DNA of 64,000 nt from CAVQRC01 sp963715045 (GTDB lineage: Bacteria; Planctomycetota; Planctomycetia; Pirellulales; Lacipirellulaceae), in contig CAVQRC010000006.1 of the NCBI GenBank assembly GCA_963715045.1, positions 248,001 to 312,000 on the forward strand, in the 5' to 3' direction. The notes beneath the pieces are model-generated. The model ran no database searches. It saw nothing but the letters and a program-made list of their open reading frames with translations, and was not told where the DNA came from. This document shows, piece by piece, positions 41,910 through 50,389 of this stretch. The position numbers were made by a program, and so were the translations under genes. The stretch's first letter is position 1. The number at the start of each line of letters is the position of its first letter.

Positions 41910-42598
41910 ATGCACCTCTGTCTATTCGACATCGACGGGACGCTACTGCTGACGGGTGGCGCAGGTCAACGCGCTTTCGCCGCGACGTTCTTGCAGGACT
42001 TCGGCGTGGAGGAGTTCGATGGCAGCGTGCTGTTCGCCGGCCGAAGCGACCGGGCGATTCTCACCGACCTGTTCGTCGCCCACGACATCGAGCCGTCTGC
42101 GGGCAACTTCCAGAAATTTCGCGACGGTTATCTGAATCGCCTCAGCGACGAACTCAAGCAGGGCGAAGGCCGCGTGCTTGCAGGTATTCTGCCGCTGCTC
42201 GAAGAACTCACCGCCCGCTCCGACGCGGCCCTCGGATTGGTCACCGGCAACATGGAAGATGGTGCAAAACGGAAGCTGGCCCGCTACAGCCTCGACCATT
42301 ACTTCGAATTTGGCGGCTTCGGCGACCAGCATACCGACCGCAACGAGATCGCCCGCGAGGCTTTCGCACGCGGCATCGACTGGCTGGCGGCTCGAAACGT
42401 CATTCGTACAACCACGCACCGTGTGATCGTGGTGGGCGATACACCCCATGACATTACCTGCGCGCGGCGATCGGCGCAGTCGCTGTCGGCGTGGCCACGG
42501 GTGGGTTTTCGACCGCGCAACTCGCCGCCTCGGACCCCGATCTGCTCCTCGAGAGTCTGGAAGACGCCAGCGAGTTCTGGGGACTTCTCGAAGCGTGA
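41910..42598 (+). CDS. HAD family hydrolase (one-base frameshift)
   Basis: A phosphatase of the phosphoglycolate phosphatase-like group, about 229 aa after correction. Motif I FDIDGTLLLTGG, motif II LVTGNMED, and motif III/IV VVVGDTPHDITCARA are present. The frame breaks after ITCAR at 42464-42467; with one extra G the next frame continues as AIGAVAVGVATGGFSTAQLAASDPDLLLESLED to a stop at 42596-42598, the normal end of the family. The substrate is unknown. Confidence 0.83.
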
Positions 42599-42628
42599 AC
42601 CAGGGCGTATCGTTTGACCGTTCCTGGA

Positions 42629-42706
42629 GCCGATCCCGAGACTGGCTTCGGCAACCGAAATCCACGGTCGTGGGAAAAGTTCACAGAGGTTTGACAGGTT
42701 TCTCAG
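42629..42706. repeat. Dispersed repeat, copy related to 59741-59820
   Basis: Both start with GCCGAT and share CAACCGAA, CGTGGGA and GTTCAC in the same order; about three quarters of positions match by eye. It lies just after the HAD gene. Confidence 0.55.
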
Positions 42707-42776
42707 GATCGCCAGGCGGGAACACGGGTTCCGGCGTTTCACCCGGCGAAGCTGGAGACCGGTGGGAATTCGTCAG

Positions 42777-43562
42777 ATGCCGCGCGTCGAAAGAATCACT
42801 CTGTTTCCGATCAAGTCGTTAGACGGTCACGAAGTGCGTCGTGCCGAGGTGCTGCCCTCGGGGATGCTGAAGTTCGATCGCCGTTGGGCCGTGCTCGATC
42901 GGCAGGGCCGCAAAGTCAACGCCAAGAGTAACCCCCGGATCCAGCAGATCCGGGCGAACTACGACCTGCGTGAAATGTGGGTGGAACTCTCCTCATCCTC
43001 CGCCGGTTCGGCGGTACCAGATCGCCTGTCCCTGGAAGCGCCCGAGCGTGTGGCGGAGTGGCTTTCGACTTTTCTCGGCTTCGCGTGTCGCTTGCTCGAG
43101 AATGACGACCAGGGTTTCCCGGACGACATGGATGCGATGGGTCCGACGATCGTCAGCCGCGAGACGCTTCAACAGGTCGCGGCCTGGTTTCCACCGCTTT
43201 CGCTCGACGAAGTGCGTCGGCGCTTTCGCAGCAACCTCGAGCTGGCCGCCGGGATCCCCTTCTGGGAAGATCGGCTGTACGGACCCGACCCGCGGCACGT
43301 GGTCCGCTTCGAACTCGGCGAGCTGGCCTTTGTCGGAATTCGGCCCTGCGAACGTTGCGTCGTCCCGTCGCGGTCCTCCGAGTCAGGCACGCCGGATCCG
43401 CCCGGTTTTGCCAAAGAATTCGCCATTCGCCGCGAGCAAACGCTGCCCGACTTCGCCGCCAGACCGGCCTTCGACCACTTCTACCGACTGGCCGTCAACA
43501 CCCGCCTGGCGTCTCTCGATCGCCATGCGGCCATCTGTCTCGGCGATGAACTGACGCTTTAG
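42777..43562 (+). CDS. MOSC domain protein
   Basis: A 261-aa protein with the MOSC N-terminal beta-barrel (MPRVERITLFPIKSLDGHEVRRAEVLPSGMLKFDRRWAVLD) and the core MOSC domain, whose conserved Cys is in GIRPCERCVVPSR. The family carries sulfur for molybdenum cofactor or acts in mARC-type reduction. ATG 42777 is chosen; a GTG lies five codons upstream. moaC at 32.5 kb shows that the cofactor is made. Confidence 0.88.
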   Translation: MPRVERITLFPIKSLDGHEVRRAEVLPSGMLKFDRRWAVLDRQGRKVNAKSNPRIQQIRANYDLREMWVELSSSSAGSAVPDRLSLEAPERVAEWLSTFLGFACRLLENDDQGFPDDMDAMGPTIVSRETLQQVAAWFPPLSLDEVRRRFRSNLELAAGIPFWEDRLYGPDPRHVVRFELGELAFVGIRPCERCVVPSRSSESGTPDPPGFAKEFAIRREQTLPDFAARPAFDHFYRLAVNTRLASLDRHAAICLGDELTL

Positions 43563-43603
43563 GGCCGGATGTTGCACCGGCATTCGAATTCCAGCGTGGA
43601 ACC

Positions 43604-43653
43604 GTCCCTCTCCCCGGACCCCTCACCCAGGTGAGGGGTCCGGGGAGAGGGAC
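43604..43653. repeat. Perfect 23-bp palindrome
   Basis: The arms 43604-43626 and 43631-43653 are exactly complementary with a CCAG loop, starting GTCCCTCTCC. It lies 41 bp after the MOSC gene. A stem of this strength would end or protect transcripts from either side; no T-tract is next to it. Confidence 0.85.
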
Positions 43654-43834
43654 TTGCTCGGCACGCGGCGCTCTGGGTAACGCCCACTCCCGCCTGGTGA
43701 GCCATCCGATTCCTGGGGAGATTCCCTGCAATGCGAAGTTTCGGGCGAGATCTCCGCCGCGGCTTCGCGCGTGGCTTAATTTCTTCGCGGAATACCGCAA
43801 AGTTTTTCCAGCACCCGTCCGATATATAGCAGTA

Positions 43835-43961
43835 CTGACTTGGGAAACTTGCTTGCAAGAAACCCAAAGCGTACTTCGTCGCCTGGGGCAGTTAAACAGC
43901 GATGGGGCACGCTGTCAGTCCTCACCCTCGTTGCTACGGCGAGGGTGGGGTTATTTTTTTT
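43835..43961 (+). ncRNA. Candidate small structured RNA
   Basis: No protein gene fits the region between the MOSC gene and the PilZ gene, yet it ends with a strong terminator on the plus strand. Upstream are a TATATA box at 43823-43828, a stem with symmetric AAA/AAA internal loop at 43841-43865 (TGGG-AAA-CTTGC and GCAAG-AAA-CCCA), and a second hairpin ACAGCG/CGCTGT at 43896-43915. Together these suggest a transcript of about 125 nt. No known RNA family is recognised, and a -35 box is weak. Confidence 0.45.
43920..43961 (+). terminator. Rho-independent terminator
   Basis: An 11-bp stem (CCTCACCCTCG at 43920-43930 with CGAGGGTGGGG at 43940-43950, one G-U pair), a 9-nt loop, then TTATTTTTTTTC. 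The T-tract overlaps the stop codon of the PilZ gene, which is on the other strand. Confidence 0.8.
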
Positions 43962-45258
43962 CTTCAGCCAGGTCGCCCAGATAGCGGCGATCCTTCTCGC
44001 TGAGCCGGTCCAGCCCCACCTCCCGCGTCGTGCCATCCTGCTTGAGCAGTCGTACGGTCTCGCCGTCGTGGTCGAGCAGCATCGCCTGGACCTCGAACCG
44101 TCCGCTGCTGTCCGCCCAGGTCCGCCATGCGTTCGACTCGCTGTCGGAGCTGCTGGAAGACACACTCGGGTCGGACGACACAGCGACATTCGCCGGATCA
44201 TCCTCGACTTCTTCCGCTGCGTCTTCGCGAGATGGCTGCGGCACCGGATCAGGCGATGGCTCTGCGACCGTCGAATCGCGGACAGCAGCAGGCTCGAATA
44301 CAGTTTCCGGTTCCCAGATAACCGCCGCATCGCCGGCAGGTTCCGTCGGCGGCGTTGCGGCGTGCGAGTCGCCACCGCGGGCCACCGGATTCGCGGACGA
44401 TCGCGCGTCCATCCCGGCGGCACCGTCGTCATCCACTAATCGGGCGGATGCCGTGGGGGACGTCGCGGTCGTCGCCTGGGGAAGCTCGAGCCAGGGCCAC
44501 AGAATCGCGAGCAGCAACGCGACCACGAACCAGCCACGCATCCGCTGAGGCTTCCGATGACGCGGGCGAATTGCTGCGACCTGTTCTTCCTCGAACTCCA
44601 CGCCCGTGTAATCACGAAGGGCCTCGAAGCTTCGCCGATTGAGAAAAGCGCAGCCAACGACGCAACCCTCCGAAGTGCGTTCCTTCCACTTGGTTTGGCC
44701 CTGAATGTCGATTTCGGATCCGTCCTCCCGGCGAAGGTGGACCACCACCCGCTGGCCGATCTCCTGCGTGCCGTCGCAGCGCACGCCGAAGCCCCCCGTC
44801 GAGATATTGCAGAGCGTCACCGGAGCAGAATCCCCCGGACCGCCAAGTTCCCAAGTTGCCGGAGCTTCCACGTGAATCGCCAGACGGGAGGCGTGACGCC
44901 GATCCGTGCCCGTCGCCATGGCGAGCTTCGTCACGATCTCATCCGGCAGCGAAGGCTCCAGCGAGCAGCCGACGATCCACTCGTCGTTGCTCAGCGGCCG
45001 CAGCCAGCGGACCAGTGCCGCGACGTCCAGATCGGTATCGATGGCGTCGATCGCGACGTGCAATTCGATTCTCTGTTCGAACCGCAGGCTGGCACGGGCG
45101 CGAAATTTGATCCCTGTCCGCGAGATGTCGAACAACGCGGCGGCAAACGGCGGCGTGCTGCCATCGTCGACAGATACGGTGACGCGGGCCCCGTGCTGTT
45201 CGGACAGACGAAAGCGGGTTTCGCGGAGAATTCTTTCTGGCGGAAGTTGGTCGATCAC
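43951..45258 (-). CDS. Double PilZ, transmembrane, SHD1 protein
   Basis: A 435-aa protein. Two PilZ-type domains occupy about residues 10-110 (DISRTG) and 118-220 (R121-x3-R125 and NISTGG), a possible cyclic-di-GMP site in the second. One membrane helix lies at about 242-258, then an acidic disordered linker (260-385), and a C-terminal SHD1 (SLA1 homology 1) domain RTWADSSGRFEVQAMLLDHDGETVRLLKQDGTTREVGLDRLSEKDRRYL. The topology implies cytoplasmic second-messenger binding linked to an exported peptide-binding module. The stop codon overlaps the T-tract of a terminator on the other strand. Confidence 0.8.
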   Translation of the reverse strand: MIDQLPPERILRETRFRLSEQHGARVTVSVDDGSTPPFAAALFDISRTGIKFRARASLRFEQRIELHVAIDAIDTDLDVAALVRWLRPLSNDEWIVGCSLEPSLPDEIVTKLAMATGTDRRHASRLAIHVEAPATWELGGPGDSAPVTLCNISTGGFGVRCDGTQEIGQRVVVHLRREDGSEIDIQGQTKWKERTSEGCVVGCAFLNRRSFEALRDYTGVEFEEEQVAAIRPRHRKPQRMRGWFVVALLLAILWPWLELPQATTATSPTASARLVDDDGAAGMDARSSANPVARGGDSHAATPPTEPAGDAAVIWEPETVFEPAAVRDSTVAEPSPDPVPQPSREDAAEEVEDDPANVAVSSDPSVSSSSSDSESNAWRTWADSSGRFEVQAMLLDHDGETVRLLKQDGTTREVGLDRLSEKDRRYLGDLAEEKK

Positions 45259-45535
45259 GGGCGGGTTCCGAATACGCGAACGGCTCAGTTAAAAACTACC
45301 TCAAAGCGGGCCACTCCACTTGCGAAACTCGCGAATTGCGGAATCTCGGCACGCCGGTTCAAGGCCACCGCGAGACCAATGCGTGAGATGAGTGGTTCAG
45401 TTTGAGCCGCTTGTACCAGTCTCGCTGCCGGCAGGGGTGGTACCGGATAGCTATCGCCTTCGCATATTATGTCGTCGTCGCCCAAGGGCGGCTTCCGGCT
45501 GACGACATCGTGCACTTCAAGCGGCTGAACTGATC

Positions 45536-46939
45536 ATGCCTGATGGAACTGCTCCCCTTACGCTCGAGGCACTTGCGGGCCTCGCCCGGGCGGGGGAGAT
45601 CGACACAGTACTGCTGGCGTTTCCCGATCTGTACGGTCGCCTGGTGGGGAAGCGGTTCGACGCGAACTATTTTCTCGAGCATGTCGCGCAGGACGGCACG
45701 CACGCCTGCAATTACCTGCTCACGGTGGACATGGAGATGACTCCGATCCCGGGTTACCGCTTCGCCAATTGGGAGCAGGGATACGGTGACTTCCACGTCG
45801 TGGCCGACCCGGCGACTTTGCGGCGGGCGACCTGGCTGCCCCAGACGGCAATCGTGATTGGCGATCTGGTTGAGGACGTGGAGCACGATTCCGGCCCGGG
45901 ACGCCACGGGTGGATTGCGGCGGCGCCGCGATCGGTACTCCGCCAGCAACTGGAGCAGGCCGCCGCCCTGGGGTACCGGGCCCAGGCCGCCTCGGAGCTC
46001 GAATACTATCTGTTTCGCGATTCTTACCGCGCGGCAGCGCGGGCCGGTTATCGGGAACTGGAACCGGGCGGGTGGTACATCGAAGACTACCATGCGCTGC
46101 AGGGCGCGCGGCTGGAGGATTTCAACGGGCCTGCCCGGCGGCACCTCCGCGATTCGGGCATTCCGGTCGAATCGACCAAGGGCGAGTGGGGGCTCGGCCA
46201 GCACGAGATCAACATTCGTTACAGCGAGATGCTGGAAGCAGCCGATCGCCACACGCTGATCAAGCAGTGTTTCAAAGAGCTGGCCGATGCCCAGGGGGTA
46301 GCCGTCACATTCATGGCCAAGTTTGCCGCCCAACAGGCCGGTTCGAGCTGCCACCTCCATGCGAGTCTGTGGAGCAACGGCGAGATCAACGCGTTTGCCG
46401 GCAAGCAGAGCCTTGGTGGTGTCGAGTGCAGCGAAGTGTTTCGCCATTTTCTCGGAGGCTGGATGCACTACGCACCCGAACTGATCGTCTGCTGGGCGCC
46501 GACCGTCAATTCGTACAAGCGATTTCAGTCCGGCTCCTGGGCCCCCACGGGTTTGGCCTGGAGCGTCGACAATCGAACGGCCGGATTTCGTGTCGTGGGC
46601 AGCGGACAGAGTTTGCGGATCGAGTGCCGCATTCCTGGCGCCGACTGCAATCCGTACCTGGCCTATGCGGCTGCCCTGGCGGCCGGTCTGGCCGGAATTC
46701 AGCAGCGGATCGAACCACCCCCAATGTTCGCCGGCGACGCGTACCACAGCGAAGACACACCGAAGCTGCCGCGGACTCTTCGCGAGGCAGCCGATCGGTT
46801 TGCCGCGAGTGCTTTCGCCCGGCAGGCCTTCGGCGAAACGGTCGTCGATCATTACGCCCATTTCTATACGGTCGAAGCCGATCAATACGACGCGGCCGTT
46901 ACCGATTACGAGCGAAACAGGTACTTTGAGCGAATCTGA
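45536..46939 (+). CDS. Glutamine synthetase family enzyme (GlnA-like, possibly gamma-glutamylpolyamine synthetase)
   Basis: A 467-aa enzyme of the glutamine synthetase fold. Metal and ATP-site blocks are present: ASELEYYLFRDSY, GEWGLGQHEINIRYSEMLEAADRH, MAKFAAQQAGSSCHLHASLW, APTVNSYKRFQSGSWAPTGLAW and IECRIPGADCNPYLAYAAALAAGLAGI. It lacks the adenylylation loop of housekeeping GlnA and looks like the PuuA/GlnA3-type enzymes that glutamylate amines. An SDR dehydrogenase follows after 309 bp of tandem repeat, a partnership that would fit amine or alcohol breakdown, but this is inference. Confidence 0.85.
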   Translation: MPDGTAPLTLEALAGLARAGEIDTVLLAFPDLYGRLVGKRFDANYFLEHVAQDGTHACNYLLTVDMEMTPIPGYRFANWEQGYGDFHVVADPATLRRATWLPQTAIVIGDLVEDVEHDSGPGRHGWIAAAPRSVLRQQLEQAAALGYRAQAASELEYYLFRDSYRAAARAGYRELEPGGWYIEDYHALQGARLEDFNGPARRHLRDSGIPVESTKGEWGLGQHEINIRYSEMLEAADRHTLIKQCFKELADAQGVAVTFMAKFAAQQAGSSCHLHASLWSNGEINAFAGKQSLGGVECSEVFRHFLGGWMHYAPELIVCWAPTVNSYKRFQSGSWAPTGLAWSVDNRTAGFRVVGSGQSLRIECRIPGADCNPYLAYAAALAAGLAGIQQRIEPPPMFAGDAYHSEDTPKLPRTLREAADRFAASAFARQAFGETVVDHYAHFYTVEADQYDAAVTDYERNRYFERI

Positions 46940-47093
46940 AGGGAGACGGGGAGACGGGGAAAAGGAGACGGAGAGGGAGACAGGGAGACAAGGAGACAGG
47001 AGACAGGGAGACAGGGAGACAGGGAGACAGGGAGACAAGGAGACAAGGAGACAAGGAGACAAGGAGACAAGGAGACAAGGAGACAAGGAGACG
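46940..47093. repeat. Long GGAGACAA tandem array
   Basis: About 17 units of GGAGACAA/GGAGACAGG type run without a break, the longest short-unit array in the window. It begins right after the stop of the glutamine-synthetase-like gene. The unit is the complement of the CTCCTTGT array at 22638-22694. Confidence 0.9.
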
Positions 47094-47189
47094 GTGACTC
47101 GCGCCTTTTTCTCACACGGTCTTTCTAAGTACGCGGAATTAGAGTCGCCTGATGTGGACGTAACACTCGTGCCGCTGATGGCGACGACA

Positions 47190-47236
47190 TAGTCCTAGAG
47201 TCCCAGAGTCCTAGCGTCCCAGAATCCCAGAGCCCC
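47190..47236. repeat. AGTCCCAG/AGTCCTAG tandem repeat
   Basis: Five to six units lie between 59 and 13 bases before the SDR start codon. Same family as the arrays at 1.1, 9.8, 10.0 and 62.0 kb. Confidence 0.7.
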
Positions 47237-47248
47237 ACCAACCTCGCC

Positions 47249-48022
47249 ATGCGTTTACTCGAAAAAGTCGCGGTCGTCACTGGCGGCGCGAGCGGCATCG
47301 GCCGCGAAACGTGTCTGTTGTTTGCTCGTGAGGGGGCCCGCGTCGTCGTCGTTGATTTGAGTGACGAGGCCGGTCACGAGACGGTCGCTCAGATCGAAGC
47401 GGCTGGCGGTACGGCTTCGTATGTCCATGCCGATGTCTCCCAGGCCGCCGACTGCGAACAGATGATTGCCCACGCCGAGGCAACGTACGGCCGGCTCGAT
47501 ATCCTGTTCAACAATGCGGGCATCATGCACAGTGACGATGCCGATGCCGTGGCCACCGAGGAGGACGTGTTCGACCTCACGATGAACGTCAACGTGAAAG
47601 GCGTGTTCTTCGGCTGCAAGTATGGGATCCCGGCCTTACTCCGTGGCGGTGGCGGTTCGATTATCAATACCGCGTCATTCGTGGCCTTGCTCGGCGCGGC
47701 GACACCGCAAGTTGCGTATACGGCGTCGAAAGGGGCCGTCCTGGCGATGACTCGGGAGTTGGCCGTCATCCACGCTCGGCAGAGTATTCGCGTCAATGCC
47801 CTGTGTCCCGGTCCGCTGCAAACCGAGTTGCTCATGAAGTTTCTCGACACCGAGGCCAAGAGACAGCGGCGGCTGGTTCACATCCCGATGGGGCGCTTCG
47901 GTCAGGCTCGCGAAATGGCCCAGGCGGCCCTCTTCCTGGCCAGTGACGAATCGAGTTACATGACCGGTGCCGAGTTCGTCGTCGACGGTGGGATTACCGC
48001 TGCCTATGTCACTCCCGAGTAG
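47249..48022 (+). CDS. SDR family oxidoreductase
   Basis: A classic short-chain dehydrogenase of 257 aa: cofactor motif TGGASGIG (residues 11-18), NNAG, catalytic Ser in NTASFVALL, YTASK (Y-xxx-K) and the C-terminal YMTGAEFVVDGGITAAYV. Asp in VVVVDLSDEA favours NAD over NADP. It lies after the glutamine-synthetase-like gene and may act in the same route; the substrate is unknown. Confidence 0.9.
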   Translation: MRLLEKVAVVTGGASGIGRETCLLFAREGARVVVVDLSDEAGHETVAQIEAAGGTASYVHADVSQAADCEQMIAHAEATYGRLDILFNNAGIMHSDDADAVATEEDVFDLTMNVNVKGVFFGCKYGIPALLRGGGGSIINTASFVALLGAATPQVAYTASKGAVLAMTRELAVIHARQSIRVNALCPGPLQTELLMKFLDTEAKRQRRLVHIPMGRFGQAREMAQAALFLASDESSYMTGAEFVVDGGITAAYVTPE

Positions 48023-48149
48023 GCCTTCCAATTGACACTTCGGCGGATGCGGGCAACGATTGGGGCTCGCCGAACCCTAACCTATTGCATGGTCCGGGAG
48101 CGGAGCGACGTTCTCCAGCCGGACCGCCCGAATACAGCAGGAGCACCGC

Positions 48150-48797
48150 ATGACCGAAGCGGAAACTTTCACCATCGAACCGCCACAGAAGTCGGGTGGC
48201 TCCTCGAAGTTTATCTGGATCGGCTTGGGGTGTGGGCTGATGCTCTTGCTCTGCTGCGGCGTCTTCGGCGGCGGAGCCGTGTGGGTCATGAGTGGCTTTC
48301 GCCCCATCGAAGATCCGACTCTGATTGCCCAGATGTCCGGCGAGATGGTCAAGGCCGACATCCCGCCGGCCTATAAGCCTGTCCTGGGAATGAACATGTC
48401 GCTCCCCTTCATCGGAGATATCGGCAGAATGGTCGTGTACTCGACCAGCGAGGATCGGCAGAACTTGCAGGAACCGATCTTCTTCATGGAAATCGAAGCG
48501 GCCAAGCTGGGTGGCCAGAGTCCTGAACAGATCGCCGATCAGATGAAGTCGCAGGTGCCCAGCGGCCAGAATCAGGCCGACCTCACCGAGACGAGTACCG
48601 AAAAGATCGAAACCACGGTACAGGGCAACCCGGCGACATTCACTCTGACCACCGGGAAGACGGAAGCCGGAGCGGAACGGTACCTCGTCAACGGCACTTA
48701 CCAGGCGGACGGCCGCGTGGGGATCGTGATGATGGATGTCGACGGAAAGACACTCACCCGGGACGAAGTCGTCGCCTTCATCAATTCGATCGAGTAG
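48150..48797 (+). CDS. Single-pass membrane protein of unknown function
   Basis: A 215-aa protein with a short N-terminal tail, one membrane segment rich in Gly, Leu and Cys (about residues 20-48) and an extracytoplasmic domain of about 165 residues with alternating strands (VVYSTSEDRQNLQEPIFFMEIEAAKLGG, AERYLVNGTYQADGRVGIVMMD). No family is recognised. It lies 36 bp upstream of the DUF1559 gene on the same strand, so they may be co-transcribed. Confidence 0.7.
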   Translation: MTEAETFTIEPPQKSGGSSKFIWIGLGCGLMLLLCCGVFGGGAVWVMSGFRPIEDPTLIAQMSGEMVKADIPPAYKPVLGMNMSLPFIGDIGRMVVYSTSEDRQNLQEPIFFMEIEAAKLGGQSPEQIADQMKSQVPSGQNQADLTETSTEKIETTVQGNPATFTLTTGKTEAGAERYLVNGTYQADGRVGIVMMDVDGKTLTRDEVVAFINSIE

Positions 48798-48833
48798 CGC
48801 GACGGATCCGATCATGTCGCAGACGAGTTTCCG

Positions 48834-49769
48834 ATGATCATCCGACGCCAGGCGGGTTCCGGCTTTACGCTCGTAGAACTGCTCGTCGTGATTGCGATCA
48901 TCGGGATCCTGGTCGCGCTGCTGTTGCCGGCCGTGCAGGCCGCCCGAGAGGCCGCCCGCCGCACCCAATGCACGAGCAATCTTCGCCAGTGGGGACTCGG
49001 ATCGCTGAACCACGAGTCGGCCAAGGGCATTTTTCCGTACAGCACCGGCTATAGCCCCCCGCCCACCACGACGACGGGTAACCCACCCTACAACGGCGTG
49101 GGCTGGATGATCCACACGCTGCCGTTCGTCGAAGAACAGGCCCTGTACGATCGGTTCGAACCCTACCTCGAAGGCGAGTTCGGTGCGGGGCAGGGACTCC
49201 AGCATCCGCAACTGCGGGATGTCGTTCAGCAACAGTTTCCCCTGCTCGTCTGCCCCTCGGACGACTCGGCCCGGGAACTGCTCAGCGAACAGTGGCAGTG
49301 GAAGAACATCGAGGTCGCCACCAGCAACTACAAAGGCGTGATGGGTGATAACCAGATGGCCCAGACGAGTTCGTTCGGAGGCTCGCCGTTCTGCAACCAG
49401 GGACAGCTCGAATGCACCGGCATGATCTGGCGAACAAGCGAGATCTGGAAGCGGAAGATGAAAGATATCCTGGACGGAACGAGCGCAACACTGTTGATCG
49501 GCGAAGACGTACCGCGCTACAACTGGCACGCCATGTGGTCATTCTCGAACGGGGATTCGTGCAGCACGTATGCGCCCTTGAACTACAAGCCATTTCCTCC
49601 CGCACCAGCGACCTGGTGGGACATGCGGGGGTTTCGCAGCGCCCACCCGGGCGGTGCTCACTTCTGTTTTGTCGATGGCTCGGTGCGGTTCCTCGACGAG
49701 AATATCCAACTGCAGGTCTATCGGGGCCTGAGCACGATCGAAGGTGGCGAGAGTGTGTCCGCTGAGTAA
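48834..49769 (+). CDS. DUF1559 domain protein with pseudopilin N-terminus
   Basis: A 311-aa planctomycete protein. It begins with a type IV pilin/type II secretion signal (GFTLVELLVVIAIIGILVALLLPAVQAAREAARRTQC), then the DUF1559 domain, ending in HPGGAHFCFVDGSVRFL, the H-x9-DG type motif that gives the family its alternative name. Planctomycetes carry many copies, probably forming pseudopilus- or surface-related structures. A carboxypeptidase-regulatory-like lipoprotein overlaps its end, the usual pairing. Confidence 0.93.
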   Translation: MIIRRQAGSGFTLVELLVVIAIIGILVALLLPAVQAAREAARRTQCTSNLRQWGLGSLNHESAKGIFPYSTGYSPPPTTTTGNPPYNGVGWMIHTLPFVEEQALYDRFEPYLEGEFGAGQGLQHPQLRDVVQQQFPLLVCPSDDSARELLSEQWQWKNIEVATSNYKGVMGDNQMAQTSSFGGSPFCNQGQLECTGMIWRTSEIWKRKMKDILDGTSATLLIGEDVPRYNWHAMWSFSNGDSCSTYAPLNYKPFPPAPATWWDMRGFRSAHPGGAHFCFVDGSVRFLDENIQLQVYRGLSTIEGGESVSAE

Positions 49770-50211
49770 GCTCGAAGACCGTCGATGCCCAGGCCGGGGT
49801 GCGTTCCGATCGGCGTGGCCTGCCGCTGCCTGGTTGGCGGCGACGCTGCTGCCCGGTTGCGGAGCGAAATTGCCGACCGTCGAGGGAACCGTGACGCTCG
49901 ACGGAAAGCCTCTCCCCAACGCCCGCGTCGTGTTCGAAGCACCCGACCGACCGATGGCGGTCGCCACAACCGACGACAACGGCCGCTACCAGGCGATGAC
50001 CGGCAGCCAGCGTGGAATGGCCGCCGGCTCCTACAGCGTCGCAATCAGTGCTTACGAGACGACCGACGGCGGCGGCGAAAGCCCGGTCCCGGTCTTGAAG
50101 TCGCCCCCCCGCTACAATGTGGCTCGGACGTCCGGCTTGACGGCCGTCATCAAAGACGGCGCGAACGAAGATGTGGATTTCAAGTTAGGCTCGGCAGCGA
50201 AGGTCCCCTGA
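49744..50211 (+). CDS. Lipoprotein with carboxypeptidase regulatory-like domain
   Basis: A protein of about 155 aa. WPAAAWLAATLLPGC is a lipobox, and the mature part VEGTVTLDGKPLPNARVVFEAPDRPMAVATTDDNGRYQAM is the beta-sandwich typical of small planctomycete lipoproteins encoded after DUF1559 genes. GTG 49744 overlaps the end of the preceding gene by 26 bp; a second in-frame GTG lies at 49753. Translation is probably coupled. Confidence 0.85.
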   Translation: MARVCPLSKLEDRRCPGRGAFRSAWPAAAWLAATLLPGCGAKLPTVEGTVTLDGKPLPNARVVFEAPDRPMAVATTDDNGRYQAMTGSQRGMAAGSYSVAISAYETTDGGGESPVPVLKSPPRYNVARTSGLTAVIKDGANEDVDFKLGSAAKVP

Positions 50212-50317
50212 CACTGCGTAGCCCCCAGCCAACGCGAATCGTCTCGGTTGCGATTCCTTGGTACCTTGGCGTTTGTGTTTTATCCGGCAGTCCGCGGCGA
50301 CTACAAACTAACCGGAG

Positions 50318-50336
50318 CCCCCGGCTCTGCCGGGGG
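50318..50336. terminator. GC-rich hairpin after the lipoprotein gene
   Basis: CCCCCGGC-TCT-GCCGGGGG is a perfect 8-bp stem about 105 bp past the lipoprotein stop; a shorter CCGGCTATGCCGG hairpin follows. No T-tract, so its terminator role is uncertain. Confidence 0.4.
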
Positions 50337-50389
50337 ATGGAGCTGCCGAAACCCCTCGACCGTCCGGCTATGCCGGGGATGGCTCGGAT

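Noticed and set aside
46940..47093. The GGAGACAA array as coding sequence for a repetitive protein
   Set aside because: It is open in some frames because the unit lacks stops, but no start signal leads into it and it begins right after a stop codon.
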